64,000 nucleotides of DNA from Eustoma russellianum (taxonomy: Eukaryota; Streptophyta; Magnoliopsida; Gentianales; Gentianaceae), in the NCBI GenBank assembly GCA_036186865.1, contig AP025045.1, positions 14,509,658 through 14,573,657 of the forward strand, read 5' to 3'. Both the position numbers and the translations under genes were made by a program. Below are positions 20,712 to 33,639 of the stretch, piece after piece. Position 1 is the stretch's first letter. Each line of letters starts with the position of its first letter. A model generated the notes under the pieces. The model ran no database searches and had not been told where the DNA came from. It worked only from the letters and a program-made list of their open reading frames with translations.

Positions 20712-23708
20712 CTATAGAAAATCAGCATAAATCATGCCTAATTTTGAGAGTAGATTTTCGTACGTGGCTTGATTTAGTGCTTTGGTGAATATGTCGGCTA
20801 CTTGTGCTTCAGTGCGTACATGGTCTATAACGATATCACCATTATTCACGTGATCACGACAAAAGTGATATCGTACTTCTATGTGCTTTGCCGTAGAGTA
20901 TAGTACGGGGTTTTTAGAAAAATTTATAGCACTCATACTATCACAATAAATGGGAATGCGATTTACCATGATTCCAAAATAAGAAAGTTGCTGTTTTAAC
21001 CATAAGAGTTGTGTGCAACAAAGACTAAGTGCCATGTATTCAGCTTCAGTAGTGGATAATGCCACACTCGCTTGCTTTTTCAAAAACCATAATATTAATG
21101 AATTTCCTATAAATTGACAAGTGCCACTTGTGCTTTTTCTATCTATTTTGCATCCGCCATAATCCGCATCAGTATATGAATGCAAATCAAATTCACAATT
21201 CTTATCATACCAAATTCCTAAAGTAGGAGTGTGCTTAATGTGTCGAAAAATCCGTTTTACAGCATTATAATGAGACACTTTAGGATTGCTTTAAAAACGT
21301 GCACATATACAAACACTAAACATGATATCAGGTACAGCAAAGAACCAATCATAGACCTATACAAACCATTATCAAAGTCTTTTCCATTTTCATATTTATC
21401 TATTTTAGTGGTAACACTCATAGGGGTGGGGGATGGTTTCAAGTTCTCAAAATTGAACTTTTTAATCATGTCATTCACATATTTGACTTCACTTATATGG
21501 ATGTGTTTACTAGTTTGTTTAATTTACAAGCCAAGAAAGTAATTCAATTGACCAACCATAGACATTTCAAACTCGGATTTCATACAAATTTCAAATTCTT
21601 CAACAAGTTATAAGATGTAGATCCAAAAATGATGTCATCAACATAAATTTGAATAATTAGTAAATCCGATTTATCTTTTTTCAAGAATAAAGTGATATCT
21701 ATGGTGCCTCTTTTAAATCCGTTTTCTAAAAGAAAAGTAACAAAACGATCATACCAAGCCCTAGGTGCTTGTTTTAAACCGTATAGTGCCTTGTTTAATT
21801 TGTACACGTGATTAGGATATTTCAAATCTTTAAAACCAGGTGGTTGCTTCATGTATACTTCTTCTTGTATAAATCCATTTAAAAATGCACTTTTTACGTC
21901 CATTTGATAGATTTTAAAATCTTTCATGCAAGCAATAACAAGTAATAATCGTATGGCTTCTAAGCGTGCTACGGGTGCAAATGTTTCGTCGTAGTCTATT
22001 CTTTCTTCTTGATTATATCCTTGTGCTACAAGTCTCGCTTTGTTTCTAACAACTTTACCTTCTTCATTTCTTTTATTTCTAAAGACCCACTTTGTGCCTG
22101 TTATCGTTTTATCATGTGGACGTGGCACTAAATCCCATACATCATTTCTTATGAATTGATTTAATTCATCATGCATAGCATCAATCCAAGAAGAATCATT
22201 CAAAGCATCAAATACATTCTTGGATTCAATTTCGGATATCATAGCATGAAATTGATTTATTTCATCCGAATTTATTCTTCTACGTGATCGGACACCTTGA
22301 GTTATATCGCCTATAAGAAGGTCGTGTGGGTGATCCTTATGCCATCTTGGTTGATTATTTTCTAAGTTCTCATGCACTTCTAAGTGATCATGCATTTCTA
22401 GTGTGTTGTGCTCATCATGTAAATAATCTTTTCTACATCATCTAGCACGGGTTTTAGTTCAAAATCATCGTCATATTCTTTATCTTTTTCAAACTCGCCA
22501 AATTCATTAAACTTCACATGAATAGATTCTAAAATTTGTCTATTGATAGGATCATAACATCTATATGCTTTAGAATTCACAGAATATCCAACAAAGATGC
22601 ATTCAATTGATTTAGATTCAAATTTATCTAGATTACCTTTTGTATTCGAAACAAATCATTTACTACCAAACACACAAAAGTAATCAATTTTAGGCATGTG
22701 ATCATTTACTATTTCATAAGGGGTTTTATTTATTTTCTTTCTAATCGACAAACGATTAACTATATAGCATGCACAATTTACGGCTTACGCCCATAAAAAT
22801 CTAGGCAATTTATTTTCACACAACATGGTTGTAGCAATTTCTTGTAGTGTCCTATTCTTTCTTTCCACTATTCCATTCAATTGTGGTGTCCTAGGTGGCG
22901 AAAACTCATGCTTAATACCTTTTTCTTCACAAAACGCAATCATGTCCTTATTTTTAAATTCAACGCCTCTATCGCTTCTAATCTTTTTCACATTCAAACC
23001 ATATTCATTTTCAAGTTGTTTTATTCTTTTAGCAATCTCAACGGCACTATCATATTTATTCGCAAGAAATAAAGTCCATGTATAGCGAGAAAAATCGTCA
23101 ACGATAACACATGCATATTTTTAGATTTAAGTGACTCACGTGTTTGTTTGCCTTTAATACAAGATTCACACAACTGAAAGTTGCCTAAATCAAGTTTAGG
23201 CAATCATCGTACTAGATTCTTTCGTTGAAGTTTTTCAAGCGTTGAGATGCCAATATATCCTAATCGCCTATGCCACAAATTTACGTTAGGTTCATTTGAC
23301 ATAAAACATTTAACTTTAGTGTCTAACATGTCATCCATAGAAAGCGTAAAAATATTTCCTTCTTTTTTTTTCTTTTAATACGGTTTCTCCGATTTTATTT
23401 ACTATGTTGCAATATGGGTGAGTGAAACACACATCAAAACCCTTGTCAAGAAACTGTGAGATGCTAATCAAATTATAGGTTAGATTACTTACCAAGAAGA
23501 CGTTGGAGATTTGAAGATTACTTGGGCTTCCAATTGTATCTTTTCTGATGATTCTTCTTTCATTGTTGTCTCCAAAGGTCACCGATCCACTTTTTGTAAC
23601 CTTCTTCAACTTTGAGAACAAGCTCGGGTCACCCATCATGTTCCTCGAACAACCACTATCAAGGAACCACTTGATTGATGTACCTTTAGATGCATGGGCT
23701 CCCTGCAA
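20712..23708 (-). pseudogene. B1 pol: protease, integrase, RT, RNase H
   Basis: In order on the minus strand: protease at 23331-23708 ('WFLDSGCSRNM'); gag-pre-integrase and integrase in pieces at 22398-23300 ('LCESCIKGKQ', 'SDRGVEF' where G is usual in place of V, 'NGIVERKNRT'); linker and RT at 21580-22395 ('GTKWVFRNK', 'FLNGFIQEEVY', the intact 'YVDDIIFGST'); RT end at 21257-21478; RNase H at 20712-21278 ('YTDADYGG', 'KSTSGTCQF', 'EAEYMAL'). Stops and frameshifts lie near 21579, 21290, 22397, 22700 and 23100. No complete polyprotein is possible. Confidence 0.93.
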
Positions 23709-25713
23709 TGTACAACAACGATTTAGGTACCCTTTTATTTTGAGTCCTTACGAGTTAGTTCTTCACCCTTTTGTAAGAGTACCATTTGGTACCCATACTT
23801 GGGTGACCTTTCTAGGTCTTACAAATGGTGAGAATATAGATGAAGAAGTAATATAATACACATTAGGTGAGAATGCACTTGGCCTTTGGCCGAGAATTCC
23901 ATGGTGAACATTGTATGATTGTCGTTTTTGATATGTTCTTGTGTTAGTGTGTATAGTGCATTGATCTATATGCATTTATGCTGGATGAATGTCGTGTATG
24001 CATTAATGGTTTCTTTTCATATCTATACGGCACATAATTATATCTTGTATGATATGAATAAGAAGCATGATGAGATGAAGTAGGGGGAGTTTAGGCGTCT
24101 TCTTAGGCGACACATTTACCTTGGGAGCATCGGTGTTCTTAGATGAAGATGGAATGAATTTGGTTGATTTATTTAGTGTCTCATTTTTCTCAACGTATCC
24201 TAATCTGGTTTTGTCATCATCATGCTTTTGTGAAGAAATAATGCGGTCTAGCATGTTTGTATCCGTGTCAAACTGTTTCACCATTTTTTCTAAATTCGTA
24301 TTTCTTGATTTCAAATTTGAAATCTCAGATTTCATTTCATTATTTTGTGTCGTTAATGATGAGACCTCTAATTTCAATTCATTGATTATGCAAGACGACT
24401 CTTCTTTTGAATCGTTTAATTTAGAAACAATATTCGTGTTAGATGATTCTAACAACTTCTTGTCTTCAAGTAATTGTTTCTTTTCTTTTGCAAGAGTCTT
24501 TGTGAATTTATGCAATTCTAAATATTGACTAAACAAGTCATCATAGGAAGGTTCAGAATCAGAATCAGAATCAGAAGATACCTCATTTGATGCTTTGGAT
24601 TCAAAGCATGCTTGTGCCATCTCTTTTTCGGTATCAGTCTCAGAGTCAGATGAATAACTCCAGGTGGAGGCCTTGAGAGCCCTTCTTGAGTTTCTTTGTT
24701 TAGGTTCTGAGACGAGTCTAGTTTTGGTCCGATCCTTGTCAAGGTTTTTGTTCGTTTGTTTGTCCTTGTTCGGGAAATCATATGAAAAGTGTCCATGTCT
24801 CCAACATTCATAGCATTTTATGTCCTTATCATTATTTTTGTTTTTATTTCTCTTAGTCAGAATGGCCTTGGTTTTGTACTTAAAATTTTTTCATAAACTT
24901 TCTCAAACCTTTAGCCAATAATATTAGGTAATCATTATCCGATTCAGCATCACTATCATCTATGTGATCGGAAGAAGTAGAAATGTATTCATTAGATTTA
25001 AAAGCAATAGTGTTACCTTGTTTTGATGTTGATTCTGATTTCCTTAATGTAAGTTTGTTTTTGTATACCTTTAAAGATCCGATCAATTCCTCCATTTTTA
25101 TCGATTTTGTTTCTTTACTTTCCTTAATCTCCGTGACTTTAGGGTCCCATTTGGATGGGAGACTTCTTAGTACCTTTTGAACCTTTTCCTGTGTAGAAAA
25201 AGCTTTGCCAAGAGACTCAAGAGAATTATAAATGTTAGTCAATCGTAAGTCCATGTCAACAATAGATTCCTTTGACAATAATTTAAAAGACTCAAGCGTG
25301 GACATAAGAATATCTATTTTAGACTCTTTGACTTGACTAGTCCCTTCGTGTCTCATTTCTAGAATTCTCCACATCTCTTGAGCACTAGAGCAATTACACA
25401 CGTAACTTGATTCAATTTTACTTAGCCCGTTTAAGAGTAGTTGCATGGCTCTAGCATTCATACTCAATTTCTTTTTGTCGTCACTAGTATATTCTTGTTT
25501 TGGTTTTACGACCTCTAGTGTAACACCATCAACAGTAGATAACTTAGAAGGAACGAAAGGACCATTTTCTATAATAGACCAGAAATCAATACCAATAGCC
25601 ATAAGAAAGAGTTTCATTCTAAGTTTCCATTGGATAAAGGACTCACCATAAAAAAGAGGAGGCCTTTGACTCGACATACCTTCTTGTTCGTTCTTGTGAC
25701 TAGTGGTTGCCAT
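23709..25713 (-). pseudogene. B1 gag (Sirevirus type), broken
   Basis: I chose the start at 25713 ('MATTSHKNE'). The frame further upstream reads through the leader into the LTR. The capsid-like part runs to 24880 ('WKLRMKLFLMAIGIDFW', 'LRSLPSKWDPKV'). The zinc knuckle lies near 24790-24850 but the frame is broken there ('CYECWRHGHFSYDF' style, last Cys replaced). The 24003-24620 frame is an acidic, coiled-coil extension with an SDSDSDSE run and Leu/Lys heptads. Typical Sirevirus gag architecture with at least two frame breaks. Confidence 0.88.
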
Positions 25714-25755
25714 CTCACAAAGATCGTTAGATCTCCTTGTAGTGAGTGTGCTTAT

Positions 25756-25770
25756 GCTCTTTGGTACCAC
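25756..25770 (-). promoter_or_regulatory. Primer-binding site of B1, degenerate and offset
   Basis: Minus strand GTGGTACCAAAGAGC resembles the Met-tRNA complement but has changes in the middle and lies about 10 bp inside the LTR end, farther than usual. Confidence 0.6.
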
Positions 25771-25780
25771 TTTTAGGATC

Positions 25781-26828
25781 TGTATAGCACCATTAGAGGG
25801 GGGTTGAATAGTAGATGCGGAAAATTTAGTTTTTAAAAAGTTTTGAAGCAAAAACCTAACTTCTGAAAACAGTTTCTGTTTTCAGATTTTGATATGAAAC
25901 AATTTAAAGACCTAATTATAGGTCTCCAAAAATTATGAAATTTGGTAAGATTCTACGCTTAGATGTTTTGAGTATCTCCTAAAAATTTCAAATTAATATT
26001 CAACTCCTAACCCTTTGAAAATACGTTTTTGGTCAGATTGCACAAATATGCCAGAAACAGTACTCCGATTTGAAAAATTTATTCCAATTGATTGGAGACT
26101 CCAAATGGTCTAAAAATTTAAAGACAAGACCCTCGATATATGTATTTCTTTAAATAGGTTGAAACAGTTTTGAAAAATTCCTTTGGGAAGTATGTCAAAT
26201 ATGTTGATGTTCTCAACCTTTACAAGTCTAAAAATCAGATTGCACTAGTCTCAGAACAATTAATGTTTGATTGACATATACTTGTCCAAAAGGGTTGAAA
26301 CTTGCGCCAAATGAAACTTAAGAGGTGTGGCTGTCTCTGAAAAGTTTTATGATTTTTGAAATTCGTTTTCTAGTTTTACTCTTGTAATGAAAATGATGCA
26401 AAATGCTGGAAACTGAAAGTAAACTGGTGAAAGTAAAGACACCAAGGATTTTATACTGGTTCGGTTAAATCAACCTACTCCAGTCTTCGAGGACACCTTC
26501 TTCGGTTGTCACTAAACACAAAATAACACCTTAAGGGTTGATGGAGTTACATACCAACTCCACCCTTTTACAAACGATACAATCAACCACACGGATCACA
26601 AACACCACCACCGAATGAGTGAAAGTTTGATCACACCTGATCAACCTTTTACAACAAATGAAGCATGTATGGTGGTATAAAAAAAGCCTATACAATATTT
26701 TGAATATGTAAACAATAGGCTTGAGCGAGAAAGAGGAAGAAAGAAATGTAGAAGAAGAGAGTAGAAGATTCTTTTGCACTTCAGAGATGATGAGAGTTGT
26801 CTTGCTTCACTTTGCACTATTTCTCTTC
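25781..26828 (-). repeat. 5' LTR of B1, truncated
   Basis: Matches the first 1.05 kb of 17802-20473 from the inner (TGTATAGCACC) end. At 26828 it changes abruptly to gypsy RT sequence, losing U3, the hairpins and the TATA region. Confidence 0.9.
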
Positions 26829-27660
26829 AATTCTCGATAGACGATACAGAGCCTCATGATATCATCCTTTTTCTTCACGAATAAAACAGGTGCTCCCCAA
26901 GGTGACACACTGAGGCGAATAAACATCTTGTCCAATAATTTCTGAAGTTGTTTCTTTAGCTCTCTCAATTCTGCCGGAGCCATTAGGTAAGGGGCTTTGG
27001 AAATGGGTTCGGCTCTTGGAATAAGGTTTATCTCAAACTCGACTTCCCTCGGAGGTGGCACTCCTGGCAATTCTTCCTAAAACACATCCAGAAACTCGTT
27101 GACCACTGGAATTTGCTTAATAGATGGTACTTCATGGGTGACATCTATCGCATACACTAAAAACCTATCGGCACCTTCCCTTAAGGCTCTGCAACCTTGA
27201 GCAACCGACATATACACCTTCTTGGGGACTTTCTTTCGTTCCGCATCTCCTTGAAACATTACCTCTTCCATCTTATCATTCTTTACTGTCACTTGCTTCA
27301 ATCAACAGTGAATGTTGGCGTGATACTTGGCCAGTAAGTCCATTCCTAATATAACATCGAAGTCGTACATCTGGATAGGGATCAGTGTGGCGGAGTACAT
27401 TTGTCCTCTAAACTCTAACTCGCAATCCCGGTACTGCTGGTGTGAAACCATAATTTGATCTCCGGCCGCTTGGGCACGGTACGGAGTTTCTAATCATTCA
27501 TGCAAATTACCAAGGTGCTTAGTGAATCTCTTTGCCACAAAAGAGTGGCTTGCACCGCTATCGAAAAGCATGTTGGCAGGTATCTTACTTACTAAAACAG
27601 CACCTAGGACCATATCAATTTTCACACAAGAAGTTAAACACATAAAGGCTTAATTCAATC
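26829..27660 (-). pseudogene. E1 protease and N-terminal reverse transcriptase
   Basis: Protease has its active-site 'LFDSGASHSFV' block near 27550-27585 and 'VILGMDLLAKYHA' near 27330-27360. Stops interrupt it near 27500 and 27303. The frame 27077-27301 is the protease-RT connector ending 'IPVVNEFLDVF'. The frame 26829-27070 is the RT N-terminus through 'MRLCIVYREL', where D of the usual CIDYREL reads V. It stops at the B1 LTR, so the YVDD-box part and everything after it are lost. Confidence 0.9.
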
Positions 27661-28713
27661 AGAATTTAAACTTATTTTAAGTCGTACCTACTACCACATC
27701 GGTGGCTTCCTGAACATCGCTGTCGGTCATGACATGGACACGGGCATTTGTCCTTGGCTTTGCCCTCGGCTGCTGGACCGCTTCTCTCGAAGTATTCTTC
27801 TTCATCTCTAGGCAATCTCATATAATATGGCCCACCTGTCCACATCGGTAACATGATCCAGCAAGCTTCCTACATTCACCGACGTGATTTTTGTTATAGT
27901 GTGAGCGAACTCCCATAGCCTGCTGGACTACTGGATTTTGGGGTGGAGGTCTCTGAAAATGCCCGACTGGGCCTCTCTTCGGAATCTTGACCCAACGCTC
28001 GCGTCTACCGCCAACTCTCACCTCATCCCTAGGCCTTTTTCCTCTGTCAGACGACCCTACACTGGCTTCCTTTGCTGCTACTCTACGGAAATCACTTTCG
28101 ACGCAAAAACACGCGTCCAACATATCTTCATAAGTTCTCATCCCTACGTTCACTATCGCCAATTGAATTCTGGAGTCCAATCCCCTCTCAGACTTCGTCA
28201 TCTTTAGACGATTATCAGACATAATCACCAGAGCAAATTTATCCAAAGCATGGAATCGATCAGCATATTCCGACATTGTCATTCGACCCTGCTCCAATCT
28301 ATCAAACACCCTTATCTTGTCCAATATTGCAGTTTTTGGCACGTAGTACTTCAGAAAAACATCACAAACTGCAGCCATGAGATAGTTGGAGTCATCATCA
28401 GTACCACACCAGCCCACCATTCACCCGCCTTGCCACACAAAGAGGTGTGGCCACATCCACCTTGATCTCCTCAGGCACTTGCACCGGCCTGAAACACTTT
28501 TCCACCTCAGCCAACCAATGCTGAGCCTCCTCGGGGTCGGTACATCCCCCAACCTCCGAAACTCTCATCTTCCTCATCTCTCCATAGAAGAACCAGATAT
28601 TATGCTACGGTGGCAAAGGAGGCGGCGGCTGCTGCTGCTGGGCAACCCCTGTGAAATTACCGTCAGTGCGTCTGTGAGCACTTGCGGTGGAACCACTTGG
28701 GGTGGCTTCTTCT
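27661..28713 (-). pseudogene. E1 gag with zinc knuckle, broken
   Basis: The frame 27818-28420 is the Retrotrans_gag domain ('FLKYYVP', 'MSEYADRFHAL'), followed by a basic Arg-rich tail and a CCHC knuckle ('CYRCGQVGHI'). A stop codon falls between the His and the last Cys (about 27819). Upstream (28421-28713) is a Gln/Pro-rich N-terminal part with frame breaks. The coding sequence is then interrupted by A2 and resumes at 39513. Confidence 0.88.
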
Positions 28714-28842
28714 TATTGAGAAATATGTTTGGATAATTTTCAAAGTCATAATTTTAAGTGGTGAATATATAAAAATATCATACATGGTGTTATATGTGAT
28801 TAAAAGTTGAAAAATGACATCTATCTCTCAGGTTGTTGCACT

Positions 28843-29070
28843 TCGATCGATCGATGTACTTCGATCCCTCATATCGATTGATCTATGTAAGGCAGAGAAA
28901 GTTCAAGACCTTACTGTAAGACATCGATCTCTAAACCTGAGACACATCGATCGATCGATGTATACATCGAACCCTCACTTCGATCATTGATGTAGGTCAG
29001 AGACAAACTCTAAAACTTACTGTGAGACATCGATCTATGAAGCTGAGGCACTTCGATCAATCGATGTCTA
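28843..29070. repeat. ATCGATCGAT palindrome array in the A2 5' LTR
   Basis: Same layout as in A1: CGATCGATCGATGT near 28844 and 28946, half-degenerate sites near 28875, 28980 and 29052, and ACTGTGAGACATCGATC-type spacers. 28946-28963 includes an 18-bp perfect palindrome. Confidence 0.9.
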
Positions 29071-30223
29071 GGGCATTTAGAAATATTTTTTCTAAAATGT
29101 GACAAAGTGGTTTTTTTTTCATTTGTACGTGATTTATATATATTCATTATGTGGATATTATGCGTTTTTGACGATTATAAATAACTTGTGACTAACGTGC
29201 CTTGGAAGTTTCTAAAACTTACCAAAAAGGGCAAAATTGGTATTTTGAGTTTTGTAGGAACATGATATGGTAGAAATACTTCAAAGACTTATTCTCATCT
29301 TATTTATCATGAAAAAGGTTTTATTATATTTATTTTTGACCATCCGGGTCATTTTTGGAGTTTTCTCTCACCAAGGGCATTTTGGTCATTTTACCCTTGA
29401 GGGTATTTTTGGTATCTTCACTCAAGGAATCTCTTGAGTATATTATTATCTTCATTCTGAAGCTTTTATATGATTATCTTGAAGATTATATGGTGGTTTT
29501 ATATTATTTTTCTCAAATAATGATATTATCGACGGTAGCTGGATATGTGACGAGTTGTGATATCACATTCTATTTCTTTCTTGAAGACTCTCTTCTATAT
29601 TTTATTGGAGTATATTTATCATCATATTTCAGAGAATTTAAATGTTTTCAAGGTGTGAAAATGATCAAAACATACAAGAAGAAATAATGGGAATTTTGGT
29701 GTTACGTATTGACATAATCTTGTCAACTATTATTTGTTGATTTCTTCTTCAAAAATCTGAGTTGATATACATATGTGCAGCCTCAAAAACGTGATTTTAC
29801 AGTTGGAGATGATGATTTATTCATTTTATGGCTTGGTGACAAGTGGACCAACCAAAAAGAAGCTAGTTGGCAAAAATTGCCAACTAGAAAATGTTTGAAT
29901 TGGCAGCCAGCAGCTACAAGCTAATTTCAGCAGATTTTTTTGGTCAAAATGCAGATCCCACATGCCTATTCTTTGTCAAGGAGTTGAGGGTATCTTGGTG
30001 GTATTATCCCTTAGCATTATCTTCATTTTTCAAGCAAAATTCCAAGTCATTTTTGGTGATAAAATTTGGCCATGCTGAAATTCCAAGGTTGACCAATCAT
30101 TTTGCTTTATGTTGCCAAGTGTACAAGATGTTTATGTGGCCAACCAATGATGTGAAGACAACTAGGACTTGATGATGAAGATGTTGACACATTGGAGTTC
30201 TTATCTTCAAGTCTCACTTAACA

Positions 30224-30233
30224 CTATAAATAG
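30224..30233 (+). promoter_or_regulatory. TATA box of the A2 5' LTR
   Basis: CTATAAATAG, 1.5 kb into the LTR, followed by a GA-rich leader (GGTGAAGAAGAAG). Confidence 0.65.
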
Positions 30234-31303
30234 GAGGCAATGGTGAAGAAGAAGAACATACTTGAAGCTCACTTGAAAGCAATAGTTGGTTTGTCTAGAT
30301 ATCTTCTTCTTGTCATTCTTGTTCCATTCTTTGTAGCCAAGGTGTTCTTGTTGTATTTGTTGGAGAGCTACAAGCCCCTTGAGCTTCATTTGTAAGATTG
30401 ATTATCCAATTCTATAAGGCTACATCAATAGGTGGTAGAGGTGTTGCATAGAAGGTGTTCATCTAAGTCTTAAATAGGGTTGGTGTTTAGCTCAATGATC
30501 AAGCTTGGTTCTTGTTGTAATTTGGTTCATACCATAGTGAATTCAAAGTAAAGGTGTTACTTGGGACTGGAGTAGGTCACATTGACCGAACCAGGATAAA
30601 TTCTTGGTGTTCTTGTCTTCTTTACATTTTTCAGTTTTCTGCTCGTTTTTCACTGCAGTTTTCACACAATTTCTCATGTTTTGAAAAAATAGCTAACCAC
30701 TTTCAAAATTCATGATTTTTGGTGGAGTTATACTTCAGATTGTTAGCATTCATTTGCAACAAGAATCACTTGATTTGAGCAAGTGAAATTTAGTCTTTCA
30801 GTCTTTGCAAGATAACTGCTCCAATCTAGCTGCAATCTGACCAGTTTTGAGAAAACATAAATTCTCTTTTAATCAAAAATCGTTCAAGGTCAGGGCCTTA
30901 TTGAATCTTAAACTAGATATCCTAAGGAGTGTTTTGACATAAAGTTCAACCTTTTTGGTTAAGTATTTAAAGAGAAACATGTTTTCCAATTTCAGTAACA
31001 TTCTGTCCAATTCTATCCAGATTGACCATCTGAATCTTTTTATTTGCTTAAAGAGCCAACGATCTTATTTTTGTCTAATTTTTGGACAGTGGATTTTCAA
31101 TCCATTGAAGTTGAGTTCTGGAAATTTTCATAATTTTTGAAGTTGTGTACACTGATTTTTGAATTTTTAAAAAATGGATTCTGAATCTGAGGTGGTCTCA
31201 GATTCTGTTTTCAAAGGGGTTTTAATCAAGGGTAGTAGCGTAATTTCTGCTAACCACTATTCACCCCCTCTAGTGGTGTTCATTGAAGGTGCACGGTCCA
31301 ACA

Positions 31304-31318
31304 ATTGGTGTCAGAACG
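31304..31318 (+). promoter_or_regulatory. Primer-binding site of A2, mutated
   Basis: ATTGGTGTCAGAACG follows the LTR. Compared with the Met-tRNA complement it has two substitutions. Confidence 0.75.
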
Positions 31319-31459
31319 AGGCTAACACCACTCAAAGAAGCAAGATTCAACAACTTACGAACAAGACAAGGCCAAGAAACAACAATTCATTGTAAACTAC
31401 TTATCTCAAATACAAGGTACATACAATGGCTATTTTTTCTCTCAAAGGTGAGTTGGAAG

Positions 31460-33575
31460 GTATGTACACAACGTCCTCCTCTTTTCGATGGTAATAATTT
31501 TGTTCATTGTAAACTTAGAATGAGGCTATTCTTAATGGCTATAGACATCGATTTATGGTCTATAGTAAAAGATAGGCCATACATTCCAATGAAAATTGTA
31601 AAAGTCAGTGGAGTCACACAAGAAGTAGAAAAATATAAGAGTGAATGGTCATCTGAAGATAAAAAGAAAATGTCTATGAATGCTAAGACTATGCAATTAC
31701 TGTTAAACGGACTAACGACTTCTCAGACAAGATATGTTTCAAATTGCACAAGTGCACACAACATGTGGAAATCTTTAGAATTAAAGCATGAAGGTACTGG
31801 CGGTGTAAAAGGGTCAAAAATAAACATGCTTATGTCTGAACTTGAATCTTTCAAAATGTTGCCAAACGAATCCATAACATCTATGGATTTGAGGATTACT
31901 AACATTTTCAATGCCCTTGAAGCTTTAGGTAAATCATTTTCCAAGAATGAAAATGTTCAAAAGGTGTTGCGAAGCCTTCCTGTTGAATGGGATCCTAAGG
32001 TAACAGCAATCGAAGAGACAAAGTCAATCACTAAAATGGATGAATTGATCGGTTCACTTAGAGTTTACGAGATAAAACTAAACCAACGGAAGTCCAAATC
32101 ATCTAAACCATCTGGTAAGTCTATTGCTTTCGAATCAATTGAGTCACATACAAATAATGATGATAGTAATAGTGATAATGAATTAGACGATGATTTAATA
32201 TTAATAGCTAGAAAACGTAGAAAGTTTTTCAAATGACCAAATAGGAATAGACAACAGTCTTCTTCTTCTTCTCAAACTAGGAAAAATAACTCTAATAACA
32301 ATAAGTGGTATAATAAAGAGTTAAAGTGATACGAATGCGGTCAAAAAGGACATATCTCATATGATTGCCCAACAAAGAAAAATAATAATAACAACAACAA
32401 TAAACAAGCTAAGGACAAGGAGGCACAAACGACTAAGAAAAAGGAGTCCAAGTCAAGAAGAGGCAAACGAGCAATGAAGGCGAGCACATGGAGCAACTCG
32501 TCCTACTCAGAATTCGACACTGAGGAAGCTCAAGTCTGCTTCGTATCCAATGAGGTAAGTTATTCATCCGATATAGATTCTGATAGTGAAATGTCATTTG
32601 ATAAAATGCACGAAGAGTTCTTAAAGACGCATGCTCACTGTAAACAGTTATCTAAAGAAAACAAGAACCTAATTGAAGAAAATGACAAGTTGACGACGTC
32701 CAACTTGGAATTTTCCGATCAATTAGAATCTTTTAAACAAGAGTTTACTAATACTTTTGAGTCTTTAGAGATTAAAATTGAATCATATAGGAAAAATGAA
32801 CAAAAATTAAAAACTGAAAATAGTATGTTGAAGTCTAAGTTAGAAAGTTGTAAAAATGAGATAGCACAACTTAGAACTACTAAACTAAACTTAGGAAAAA
32901 TGTTAGAACAATTTAAATTTGGTACAAACATGTTAGATACACTTATATCATCTCAAATATATGGAAACGATAAAACTGGATTAGGATATAAAGAAGAAAA
33001 TATCAAAGTAGATAAATAGACTAAGTTTGTTTCATCTAGTACGAAACTGCCATACAATACAACGAAATCAACTTTGCCTGCTACATCTTCCTCTACTCCT
33101 TCTTCTGTTTATTCTAAGGCAAAAATACAACATGCACCCACAAAAGCACACACATATCAACATGCTACTAGGCAAAATTTTGCATCTAGACAACCTAGAA
33201 ATTACGCTTATATATAAAAATGCAACTAGACATAACAAAATGCATCCAACTTATTATGAACCTAAATATAGGCAACATTCATATAAGACTTATAGAAATG
33301 CATATGAACACACATATATAGCGCCATTCAAGAAACAAAATCATGTGCCTTATACACACTATCAAAATCGGCCAAGACATAGTACTTATCAACCAGGGTA
33401 TAACATGTATAACCATGCATCATCTTTTAAACGGAATGGGCAATTACATGAAAATCCTTTGTATTATCCAACTTATAATAATGTCAAATATATGCCTAGA
33501 AGGCATGTCGAAGTTTGGATACCTAAGGGATATCTAAATAAGGATGGTGCTACTAACATTCAAGGACCCAAATAA
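31460..33575 (+). pseudogene. A2 gag (Sirevirus type), broken
   Basis: The capsid-like domain at about 31465-32236 ('RPPLFDGNNFVH', 'RMRLFLMAIDIDLW', 'LRSLPVEWDPKV', then an acidic 'DDSNSDNELDDD'). It ends in a TGA where A1 reads on. The zinc knuckle near 32326-32370 reads 'YECGQKGHISYDC' with a stop replacing the residue before Y. The 32474-33019 frame is the coiled-coil extension ('HCKQLSKENKNLIEEN'). The 33027-33575 frame is the His/Asn/Tyr-rich tail. The usual start Met is not in frame (GTATGT at 31460), so the start is also lost. Confidence 0.88.
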
Positions 33576-33639
33576 ACGGTACCTAAAACTTTGTCTCCAT
33601 TGTAGAAAAATTGCAAGGAATACAAGAAGGAGACAAAGT

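Larger units (their letters stand above)
17802..26828 (-). mobile_element. Sirevirus-type copia element B1
   Basis: This minus-strand element has a full 3' LTR on the left (17802-20473), a polypurine cluster, pol (20712-23708), gag (23709-25713), a primer site, and a 5' LTR at 25781-26828. That LTR is truncated to about 1.05 kb and lacks its outer (U3) 1.6 kb. It is inserted in A1 at 17801/17802. Its right end abuts gypsy E1, so a deletion rather than a clean insertion made that junction. Confidence 0.9.
28714..31303 (+). repeat. 5' LTR of A2
   Basis: 2590 bp from TATTGAGAAATATG (second base changed from TGTTGAG) to GGTCCAACA. It aligns along its length with the A1 LTR. Confidence 0.93.

Noticed and set aside
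29355..29687. Frames 29355-29687, 37895-38227 and 11855-12172 as a conserved protein
   Set aside because: They are the same LTR segment in three A-family copies. Conservation reflects LTR homology, the reading frames differ by indels, and nothing indicates translation.
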